Shown in pieces: positions 1 through 7,185 of a stretch of DNA of 15,456 nucleotides (the first letter of the stretch is position 1; every line of letters starts with the position of its first letter). A program made the position numbers and the translations under genes. The notes under the pieces were generated by a model. That model had not been told where the DNA came from, did no database searches, and saw only the letters and a program-made list of their open reading frames with translations. The stretch comes from Collimonas sp. UBA1456 (lineage in GTDB: Bacteria > Pseudomonadota > Gammaproteobacteria > Burkholderiales > Burkholderiaceae_D), in NCBI GenBank assembly GCA_002325825.1, contig DCSW01000009.1, positions 1-15,456 on the forward strand, in the 5' to 3' direction.

Positions 1-239
1 AAAAACTGTGAGCTTAAGCTCAATTAATGTTGTATTGAAAAGGTGTTGAAAAAATTTTTAACAGACTCTTAGGCGGTAGATCCGCATGCATTTGCGCGTG
101 CGATGGCGACGACATCAGGTTGCAGCAGAATGATGCATGCAAACAGCCACAGGGGCCACCGGTGTGCATACGAAGCTGATAATGCAGGTGTGTCAGTAAA
201 CCCGGTTGTCTTGCAAATATGTAGTGCACGCGCCATCAA

Positions 240-1220
240 CTATGTTCGTTTGAAATGTGAAATGCCGCTACTCAGCACCGAAGTCGTGGCTTGCACTGGT
301 GATCCAGTAGTAGGGTCGACAGGCGCCGGCGCAGTTGCGGTGTCCGCCGCAGGTGGAGGAATTATCGGAGCAACCGGTTCGGCTGCTGGCATTGCCGCAG
401 AGATTGACTCAGTTACAGTAGCCAGCACTTCCACCGCAGGTGCGGCCGGAGCAGCTTCTGGCATAAACGCCGACTCGACTGCTGGCGTCGGAGAGGGCGC
501 CGATGATGTTTCTGGTGCCGCAGTTGCAGCAGTCTTGGCCGCAGCTTGCCCCTGCTTCAGTAACACCACCACTTTTTCGCACTCCCGCACTCCTCTTCGC
601 TATCGTAGGGAGTCACGAAAATTTTTCCTTCCCAGCAGCCGCGCATGACATAAACGCTGTTGTCAGTCCACACACCTTTGCCATTGTTGAGCATGTTCTG
701 ATACTGCGGGTGTACTGGCGGAAACGTCATGATGCCGTATCCCAGCTGCAGGCCGCAATGCCGCTCGTCGGTATGGGTCGCGAGCCGTCGGTGTAGCTTG
801 CCTTCGCCTCCGGTAGTGTGGTCGCGCACTTTGCCATGCCCCATGGTGCCCGTCAGTGAAGCGACCTGCTTGTTGTTGCTCAACCAGCGAACTGTTCCCA
901 GATTCTTACGCAATCTCGTTCTCGTAGCGGCAGCTCCAGCGTACGGAAATGTCGTTGGCAATCGGCGCAGCGCCTCATATCTTGCCGCCGTTGATTGCAT
1001 TTACCACGCTGGTCGCGCCGGGATTCGGCGCTGCGGTAGCGGCCAGCGCGAATCCGCTGATGCGAGCAGTTAAGCATCGCTTCACAGCAGCTTGAGAGAT
1101 GGATATGCAATGGCCTTGCCACCACCGGCAGAATTGCCGCTCCAATAGATTGGCTTTTCTGAACCCCTGATCATTATCGTATTCATTATTATCGATCAAC
1201 AGTTGAGAAGCGTTGAACAA
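240..1220 (-). other. Degraded Ala/Pro-rich coding remnant, unidentified
   Basis: No intact gene is recognised in the first 1371 bases. On the minus strand three open stretches in different frames follow one another: about 1220-975, 1000-557 and 590-240. The last encodes about 116 residues strongly rich in Ala, Pro and Thr, typical of a flexible linker or tail. The middle one contains the stretch VYVMRGCWEGKIFVTPYDSE near its end. The frames hand over to each other without a clear start or ribosome site, which suggests one longer gene broken by frameshifts. No family could be named. In related Burkholderiales the neighbour beyond cyaY is often a class A penicillin-binding protein gene, but I see no transglycosylase or transpeptidase motif. 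Positions 1-239 and 1221-1371 show nothing I can assign. Confidence 0.3.
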
Positions 1221-1371
1221 CTCCCTTTGATGAGACCCTTGCGAATCGCGTAATCAAGTCCCTGTTAAGCCGAAATGCCCGAGCGTATCAAAATAACATT
1301 CTACCTGCCGTATCTTACGGCACATGGCGCTTGCAATAAATCACTTGTGGAAGCACCGCCATAAAGAAAAA

Positions 1372-1698
1372 TTACAGCATGACTGGCACCCCGCCCTGGG
1401 AACTGATTATTGCCGACAAAGCGGCAAAAAGTTCTGATCCATCACGAGTATTTACCCAAATGTCACCCTTTTTCTTGTAATGGAAACCGCCCGACTTTGC
1501 GGCGATCCACAATTCCTGCATCGGCACCTGACTGTTGATGATGATCTTGCTGCCATTATCTACAAATTCGACTTCCAGGACATTCCCGCTGCGGCTACAC
1601 GCTACGTCAAGGCCATTCTGGTCGGCAGTATTCTCCAGCGCTGTTTCAATCTTGCCCAGAGCAGCCTCTGCCGTGGCCAGGAATTCTGATTCTGTCAT
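1372..1698 (-). CDS. cyaY: Iron donor protein CyaY (bacterial frataxin)
   Basis: This is a 108-residue frataxin-like protein, the usual size for bacterial CyaY. The family binds iron on an acidic N-terminal helix and regulates the IscS cysteine desulfurase in cytoplasmic iron-sulfur cluster assembly. Seen here: an acidic first helix with scattered Glu and Asp, a central beta segment, and the family signature QELWIAAKSGGFHY followed by a Trp-containing strand (GDIWVNTRDG). I chose the ATG at 1698, which begins MTESEF as in relatives. A TTG codon four codons upstream (1710) is possible but less likely. The gene is divergent from lptM across about 40 bp, the arrangement common in beta- and gammaproteobacteria. 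It looks intact. Confidence 0.93.
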   Translation of the reverse strand: MTESEFLATAEAALGKIETALENTADQNGLDVACSRSGNVLEVEFVDNGSKIIINSQVPMQELWIAAKSGGFHYKKKGDIWVNTRDGSELFAALSAIISSQGGVPVML

Positions 1699-1700
1699 GT

Positions 1701-1706
1701 TATAAT
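1701..1706 (+). promoter_or_regulatory. Possible -10 box for lptM
   Basis: A perfect TATAAT lies 33 bp before the GTG start of lptM in the short cyaY/lptM divergent gap. No good -35 hexamer is seen at the usual spacing, so the call rests on the -10 match and position only. Confidence 0.3.
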
Positions 1707-1739
1707 CCAATCTGTTTTGTTAAACTGTAATTCTAATCT

Positions 1740-2009
1740 GTGAAACCAACTTTTTATTTTTCGCGTACTGGTATGGTCGCGGTTACGCTTACATTGTCGC
1801 AGTTGCTTGCTGCTTGCGGCCAAAAGGCGCCGTTATTCATGCCGCCTCCGTTACCGCCCGCTGCCAAAACGACGATACCCCCGATCAAGCCTGCCTCGTT
1901 CGTACCAGCATCTAAAGCATCCGGCCAGCCAAGTCCTGCAACTGCGTCGGCCCCTCCAGAAATTGCTCCAGAACCGTCCGATACGCAAAAAACACCAGCG
2001 ACGAAGTAA
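1740..2009 (+). CDS. lptM: LPS translocon maturation chaperone LptM (YifL-type lipoprotein)
   Basis: This is an 89-residue lipoprotein. In the family, LptM (formerly YifL) helps mature the LptD-LptE outer-membrane lipopolysaccharide translocon. Seen here: a short N-terminal region, a hydrophobic segment and a lipobox LLAAC with the acylated cysteine at residue 26. The family hallmark GQKAPLFMPPP follows at once, and then a low-complexity Pro/Ala/Ser/Thr tail. The start taken is GTG at 1740; an ATG at 1773 would leave a very short signal sequence. The gene is divergent from cyaY. In many Burkholderiales lysA follows directly, but here about 70 bp separate lptM from a terminator and no lysA is present. 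The tail is longer than in E. coli LptM, which is common in betaproteobacteria. Confidence 0.87.
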   Translation: MKPTFYFSRTGMVAVTLTLSQLLAACGQKAPLFMPPPLPPAAKTTIPPIKPASFVPASKASGQPSPATASAPPEIAPEPSDTQKTPATK

Positions 2010-2081
2010 CCTCGTCCCGGTGTTTTACTTTTATATAAATATTGTAATGTGCGCCGAAAACTTCGCGTCAAAGGTTGTTCC

Positions 2082-2119
2082 GCAAAAAAGCAGAGCGATC
2101 TACGTTCTGCCTTTTTTGC
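2082..2119. terminator. Bidirectional factor-independent terminator
   Basis: An inverted repeat, GCAAAAAAGCAGA on the left and TCTGCCTTTTTTGC on the right, pairs with a one-base bulge around a loop of about 11 bases. A-tract and T-tract arms make it usable on both strands. It sits between the plus-strand lptM unit and the minus-strand msrQ remnant, where two convergent units would share a terminator. Confidence 0.65.
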
Positions 2120-2803
2120 GCTGCTGTTTGCAACCTGAATACAGCCCCAGGTTGGGGGACTCTGTGACTTCGCGTTTCTGACGTCCGGCCTGCTGGCCGA
2201 AACGGCTGCGTAGCACGAAAATCATCCGTACCAACAACACAGCAATGATCGCCCCAAACGGGATCGGTTTTTCGAAGTTGTGCTTGCCAGCGCGCATTCA
2301 CAAAAAATGCAGTATCCGAGCATCACGATCAGATAAATGCTGCGATGCGGCCATTGCTAGCGCTTGCCGCCGAGCCGACGGATCGCCGTTAGTCCTTGTT
2401 TGCGCCGCGAACAGCAGCAACATCACGAAAGCAATGAATCCGAATGTGATGAAAGGCCGCTTGACCACGTCTTTGAGCATCTCGGACAGACCGAAGAAAT
2501 GATCGAGCCAAAGTAGCGTTGTGAAATGCAAACAGACGTAAAAAAGTATACAAACCGCAGTATGAGGTGCAGTTTGATCAGCCGGTTCCAGTTGATCAGG
2601 CGACGCAGCGACGCCACCCCCAATGTGATGCAGAGAAAATACAGCGTCCAGTCGCCAGTGCTGTGCGTAATAAATACGATCCGGATCGGCGACCAGACGA
2701 TCAGTGAACGTATAGAGCGGTAATCTCAGCGCCGGAACGGCAAATCCAGCCCGAACAGGATTGCCTCGAGAGTTTTGAATTGCCTTAGCGTTGGATTAAA
2801 CAT
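2100..2803 (-). pseudogene. msrQ: Broken msrQ (haem-binding subunit of MsrPQ)
   Basis: MsrQ is an inner-membrane haem protein that passes electrons to the periplasmic methionine sulfoxide reductase MsrP. Pieces of it are readable in several frames. The N-terminus MFNPTLRQF starts at the ATG at 2803. The segment FITHSTGDWTLYFLCITLG continues into GVASLRRLINWNRLIKLH (about 2700-2540). After a frame change comes LHFTTLLWLDHFFGLSEMLK through VKRPFITFGFIAFVMLLL (2531-2300), and after another the C-terminal HNFEKPIPFGAIIAVLL (2297 onward). A stop follows about 25 codons into the gene, and at least two further frameshifts are needed to read the rest. The exact 3' end is uncertain; the last open frame stops at 2100. 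It lies just downstream of msrP, as in the normal operon. No functional product is expected. Confidence 0.85.
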
Positions 2804-2821
2804 GCTGGATATTCCGCAAAT

Positions 2822-3774
2822 CTCAAAAATATTTTTTTAAGCCCATACCGGCATACAGTGGAACGACATCGCTGTAACCGTTGACTATCAATGTCTTGCA
2901 TTTTTTGATAAAAGAGCCGTATTCGTCGATACAGCGTTCGGTTGCCCGCGACCGGCGCGGATGATCGACATCGGGATTGACGTTGGAATAAAAGCTGTAT
3001 TAACGCGCCGTCGCAATATTCCACGCGGTCCTTTGCTGATCTTTCACGAAACGGATCTTGACGATTGACTTGGTATATTTGAATCCATATTTCTACGACA
3101 GCACCATGCGTACCGGCGCGCCGTTATGGTTCGGCAGCACATGTCCATAAATGACAAAGGTCCGCAACGCCAGCGAGTGCATTGCCTTATCCATCGGCAA
3201 GCCTTCGACATACGGCCGCTCCAGAACCGGGCTACGCAGGCCAGGCATCTGACGGTTATCCGCTAGCATGTTGAATGTGATGTGCTTGGCGTTGCCGGTC
3301 GGCTTAACTTTTTTTGTCAATTTAGACAGCGAATAGTCGATCCATGGAATCACCATCGACCAACCCTCAACAAAGCGCAGCCGATAGATAGGCTCCTCGA
3401 GCGGCGCTAGTTCAAGTAGGCTGTCAACCTCAATCGAGACCGTCCAGAGCCGAGTTTTGAGGCTGCCGGCATTTTACGCCGGATCGGCTTTAACGGTGCT
3501 GAATTCATAGAATTTGTTGTAGGTGGAGGCCTCCTTATACGGGGGGCGTCTTGTCCATTACAACATAGGCCGGATTCGCCTTGGTAGTCAGTTTTTGCAC
3601 CCCGCTCACCTGTGCCCTGGCGTCGCTGGTGGACAACACCAGGAATGAGCCTGCCCCAATCGCACCTACCTCAACTTGCTTAATAAAGCTGCGATGAGAT
3701 TCAAATATCTCTCATCGGGTAATTTCGGATGAGAACGGAAGATTGATTCCGTTGGAATGACGATAGAGTGGCAT
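2822..3774 (-). pseudogene. msrP: Broken msrP (periplasmic methionine sulfoxide reductase, molybdopterin subunit)
   Basis: MsrP (YedY) is a Tat-exported molybdopterin enzyme that reduces oxidised methionines in periplasmic proteins. Conserved blocks are visible: a start at 3774; EEPIYRLRFVEGWSMVIPWI near 3400; RPYVEGLPMDKAMHSLALRT and NGAPVRMVL (about 3220-3095); a block beginning KYGFKYTKSIVKI; FYSNVNPDVDHPRRSRATER; and the C-terminal NGYSDVVPLYAGMGLKK. In-frame stops interrupt the N-terminus (after about 20 codons) and the middle (at 3093 and near 2997), and several frameshifts are needed. In active enzymes the RMRCVEAW-type motif carries the molybdenum-ligating cysteine; here the position reads Phe (RLRFVEGW). 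The twin-arginine signal region is not intact. The gene is dead both by frame and by chemistry. Confidence 0.88.
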
Positions 3775-3819
3775 GAAAAACTCCTGTGAGGTTTGATTGG
3801 CTGCAGGCGTTGATGCAAA

Positions 3820-4065
3820 TTATGGCGCGATACGTTCGCGCAAAACCTGGGCAAAATCGCCTGGCAGCGGTGTGGCGCGAATGGCTTCTAGCGCGCCAAT
3901 GCAATCGGCCATACGGCCGTCCTTGAAGCGGATCAACGTCTCATCGAACCATAACTGGGCACCTAATCCAGCCAGATAAGAGACCATCACCTCAGTAGCG
4001 ACAGTCTCACTATCGACCAGCATCGTACCGTCGTAATCGAAAATTACCAGATCGACTAGCGTCAT
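3820..4065 (-). pseudogene. Truncated HAD-family phosphatase (N-terminal part only)
   Basis: The 81-residue open frame starts at ATG 4065 and opens MTLVDLVIFDYDGTMLVDSE. This is HAD motif I, with the nucleophile Asp10 and the acid/base Asp12, followed by a helical cap-domain segment (FKDGRMADCIGALEAI). The look is that of YieH/beta-phosphoglucomutase-like sugar-phosphate phosphatases, which are normally about 220 residues. Everything after the cap domain start is missing: motifs II (Ser/Thr), III (Lys) and IV (acidic pair) are absent, and a TAA ends the frame 46 bp before the msrP start. It lies 28 bp downstream of ccsB. A 3' deletion is the simplest explanation. A phosphatase function is not expected from this fragment. 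Confidence 0.7.
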
Positions 4066-4093
4066 GTTTTACGGCTTTATTCTCGTCATCGGC

Positions 4094-5207
4094 TTACAGT
4101 TCTCCGTATGAATGCAGCCCAGACAAGAACATGTTCACACCCAGGAAAGCAAACGTCGTCACTAACAAGCCGATCAGCGCCCACCATGCGGCAACCTGGC
4201 CGCGTAAGCCCTTCATAAAACGCATATGCAACCAGGCTACGTAGTTGAGCCAGACGATCAGCGCCCAGGTTTCTTTCGAATCCCACGACCAGTAGTAGCC
4301 GCCACAGGCTTCGACGGCCCACAAGGCGCCGAGAATGATGGCGATAGTGAAGAAAGTAAAGCCCACCACGATTGCCTTGTACATCACATCGTCCAGCACT
4401 TCCAGCGCCGGTAGACGACCAGCTAGGTAGCCGCACGATCTGAGCAGATAGGCCACCGCCACCATCGCTGACAACGCAAAAGTACCGTAGCCGATGAAGT
4501 TGGTAGGCACGTGGATCTTCATTCACCAGCTCTGCAGTGCCGGCACCAGCGGCTGGATTTCCGCGGCGTCGCGCGACACCATATACCACAACAGGAATCC
4601 GACCGCAGCCGAGATCACCAGCAGCACAAAAGCGGCGAGTTGGCGAGTACGGTAGTGCTGTTCGTAGTACAAATAAAACAATGCCGTAATCAAGCTGAAC
4701 GGCACGAATACTTCATACAGGTTGGAAATTGGGATGTGGTCGATATCAGCACCGATCAGATACGACTCATACCAGCGCACCAGCATGCCTGTGAATCCCA
4801 TGACTACCGCAGTCGAGCAAAGCTTGGAGCCGATGGAGACGCCAAAAGCAGAATGCGTGACTAGGCCACCCCAGAAAAACAGCATCGACAGGAAAAATAG
4901 CGGGCTCATCCACAAGATTGCCGACTGACTGGAGAGAATGTACTTGAGGAAGAATTTCTGATGGGCCATATCGAGAACACCACCGTACATCGCAATCGCC
5001 GACAGTGACAACACCGTCAGCAAGGCCATCAGCCAGCGCACCGATTTCCATTATCAGCACGATTTCTTCATAAAAATCCATATGGCTGCCATACTGCCTT
5101 AACGCAAACAGCGAAGCCGCTATCAGCGCAATAGTGAACAGCCAATCGACTATCGACAGCCGCTTGATAAAGTTAGCGGGCGGGGAATAGGTTTGGGTCA
5201 GTTCCAT
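4094..5207 (-). pseudogene. ccsB: Broken ccsB/ccsA (ResC-type system II cytochrome c synthase subunit)
   Basis: ResC/CcsB is the multi-pass membrane protein that, with ResB, exports haem and attaches it to apocytochromes c (system II). The natural start is probably ATG 5207 (MELTQTYSPP), followed by a membrane segment beginning VDWLFTIALIAASL. Near 5040 a deletion with frameshift joins the frame ending EEIVLIMEI to VRWLMALLTVLSL. The frame then runs through several membrane helices to LVPALQSW and a TGA at 4523-4525. It continues in the same frame from an adjacent ATG (MKIHVPTNFIGYG) to 4094, including the tryptophan-rich haem-handling motif YYWSWDSKETW. Relatives are read from memory as Trp-Trp-Met at the TGA site, so TGG to TGA is likely. 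With a frameshift, a nonsense codon and no resB, it is very probably non-functional. Confidence 0.85.
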
Positions 5208-5210
5208 CAT

Positions 5211-5802
5211 TCCGGCAACCGCCTTGATTTCATCGCCCGACATTTGCTTGAAAATCATTGTCATCATCTGGCCGTTCTTGTGCACGCCTGACCGAAAATT
5301 GATTAACTCCGCTGCCGTATAGCTCTGATGCTGGCCACCGATACACGGAAACTGATTAGGGATGCCTGCGCCATTAGGACCGTGGCAGCCGGCATAAGCT
5401 GGCATACTTTTTCGGCAATACCAGCACGATAGATTGTTTTGCCAAGTTGCTGCGTATTCGCGTCCTTGGCTACACCAGATTTGGAAGCTTGGGCATCCAG
5501 ATAGGCTGCGATGTTCTTCATTTAATCGTCGGTCAGCAGCTTGGCCATCGGCGATATGATCGGATTGTTGCGATTCGGACCCTGGAAATTAATCAATTGC
5601 TTGTGGATATATGCGACGTGATGGTCGAGGAGCCGGCTGCGCCGTGGCAGGAAATACAAGCTGTGATGTTGCGCGCCGGATCGCCGTTTGTGTACAGTGC
5701 CTCACACTTGGTTGAATCGGCTTTGGCGGCAACGATTTTTACATCCTCGGCTGCATATGTAACGGAGGAAAAGGCCAGTACTTCGATGAGGAGGGACTTC
5801 AT
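5211..5802 (-). pseudogene. Broken di-haem cytochrome c (c4/c553 type)
   Basis: The start is ATG 5802, with a signal peptide (MKSLLIEVLAFSSVTYAAE). The first haem motif, CISCH, follows near residue 55. A deletion with frameshift after GAAGSSTI moves the reading to AYIHKQLINFQGPNRNNPII, and a TAA sits directly before MKNIAAYLDAQ. The second haem motif reads YAGCH rather than CxxCH, so the first thioether cysteine is lost. The C-terminal block IGGQHQSYTAAELINFRSG runs into MSGDEIKAV and then, in the same frame, straight into the CcsB N-terminus. Such proteins are periplasmic electron carriers of about 200 residues. In related genomes the gene order is cytochrome c, resB, ccsB; here resB is gone. 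The gene cannot make a normal di-haem protein. Confidence 0.87.
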
Positions 5803-6047
5803 TACTGGAAAAATGCACGGCTCATTCACACACCCTGAGTGACTTTTTTCTAAAATTCCGCCCTAACGACGAAGATACGATGACCCACGCGATGGTCTAC
5901 TTCACCGGTTAAAGCCGATTGCCGAGTTCCCTATGAGTCACCAGTTGCATACATTACGTAGATAACCACAGCACCAGTACATAACAGATTATTATACAAT
6001 ATCTTTACCGTATTTCGCCTTTTCATACTGCAATTTCTGATCACTAC

Positions 6048-6752
6048 ATGTCCCTACTTTGGCAAGCTCGCTTCTTTACCACGGTCAATAATTTTCAAGA
6101 ATTGCCAAAAATGCAAGTTTTAGAGATCGCTTTTGCCGGTCGCTCCAACGCAGGAAAATCGACCGCTATCAATCTGCTGTGCAACCAGAAGAAACTGACG
6201 TTTGCGTCAAAAACTCCTGGACGTACACAACATATTAACTATTTTTCAATAGGTGGTGCGCATGTCGCCCAGCACCGCAAAGACGAAATCAAGATCGACG
6301 AAATCCGCGCCATGCTGGTCGACCTGCCGGGCTATGGCTACGCCGAGGTCTCGGGCCCGGCCAAATTACACTGGCAACAACTGCTGGGCGATTATGTTCG
6401 ACGCCGCCAGCAACTAGCCGCGCTGGTGCTGATCGTCGACTCCCGGCGTCCGTTCACTGAACTTGACGTGCAAATGGTCGAATGGTTTGCGCCGACCGGC
6501 AAGCCGATTCATTGCATTTTAAGTAAATCCGATAAGCTTAATCGCAACGATGCCACCAATGCACTGCGCCAGGCCCGTATTTTCCTGGGCAGTTACGTCG
6601 ATGAAAACAACCAGCAACTGCCGTTTACCGCCCAGTTGTTTTCGGTATTGAATCGCAACGGGTTGGAAGAGGCAAATAACCGTATCCTGAAACTGGCGGG
6701 ACTGACCGCCATCACCGATCATGATATCGATACGGATGCGGCTGGTGGTTAG
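6048..6752 (+). CDS. engB: Ribosome biogenesis GTPase YsxC/EngB
   Basis: This is an intact 234-residue small GTPase of the EngB/YihA/YsxC family, which acts in late assembly of the 50S ribosomal subunit in the cytoplasm and is essential in many bacteria. Seen motifs: G1 GRSNAGKS at residues 31-38; the G2 region TPGRTQHINYF; G3 DLPGYGYAEV; and the G4 equivalent SKSDKL, where relatives usually have TKADKL. The start MSLLWQARF and the length fit betaproteobacterial homologues. It is divergent from the cytochrome c remnant across about 245 bp of AT-rich DNA and upstream of hemB. No clear Shine-Dalgarno site is seen before the ATG. Confidence 0.94.
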   Translation: MSLLWQARFFTTVNNFQELPKMQVLEIAFAGRSNAGKSTAINLLCNQKKLTFASKTPGRTQHINYFSIGGAHVAQHRKDEIKIDEIRAMLVDLPGYGYAEVSGPAKLHWQQLLGDYVRRRQQLAALVLIVDSRRPFTELDVQMVEWFAPTGKPIHCILSKSDKLNRNDATNALRQARIFLGSYVDENNQQLPFTAQLFSVLNRNGLEEANNRILKLAGLTAITDHDIDTDAAGG

Positions 6753-7185
6753 TCAGAGTAGGCATCGACACCAAACCGCAGACCGCGATGTAGTTATGAA
6801 ATAGAGGCGGGGTACGAAACTGAATGGGAACCGAGAATAAAAAAGCCTTGGAGAAAGAGGGATGGTCCCCAGGGCATAATGCCTTATCATCGGAAGAGAT
6901 ACGACCCCGTTCAGGGAGGGAAGCAGGAGGCGCATGATGCACCTATCACTAGAGGCATGTCTATCTGAAAAAGTTCACGATTTTTTTATTTTTCGGCGAG
7001 AATGCGAGAATATTAGTTAAGCTCGTACTCAAGTACTAGGGCATACTTACTGCCGCTGCGCTGCAGTCGGATTCGACAGTCAGCATCCGTAAGGTTGCAT
7101 TGATCTCTGGAAAATTCGTCGCTCCGGAGAATGCGCCGGGCCTGATTCATATCAACAATCACCACCCGCTATTTCAGAAACCGCC
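6753..7185 (+). other. Gene-free stretch between engB and hemB
   Basis: This is 433 bp without a recognisable gene. Both strands have short open stretches only, with no start plus ribosome site and no recognised motif. Base composition changes within it: a purine-rich part (6830-6935), an AT-rich part (6960-7020), then a part resembling coding DNA (7040-7180). It contains a short palindrome, GTACTCAAGTAC, near 7025. It may be the remnant of a lost gene, but I cannot name one. Confidence 0.4.

Noticed and set aside
103..648. 181-codon plus-strand open frame rich in Gly/Ala/Ser
   Set aside because: It is antisense to the Ala/Pro-rich minus-strand frame, has no ribosome site, and its composition is the mirror of that GC-rich stretch.
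1306..1322. TGCCG/CGGCA hairpin after cyaY as a terminator
   Set aside because: The stem is only 5 bp with no T-tract on either strand.
4523..4525. UGA read as tryptophan (genetic code change) in CcsB
   Set aside because: hemB ends naturally with TGA at the family's normal C-terminus, and the same cluster also has TAA stops and frameshifts, so simple gene decay explains the TGA better.
4767..5405. A 212-residue fusion protein of cytochrome and CcsB as a new functional protein
   Set aside because: The fusion lacks an intact haem motif and leaves the CcsB frame after about 55 residues; it looks like a deletion scar.
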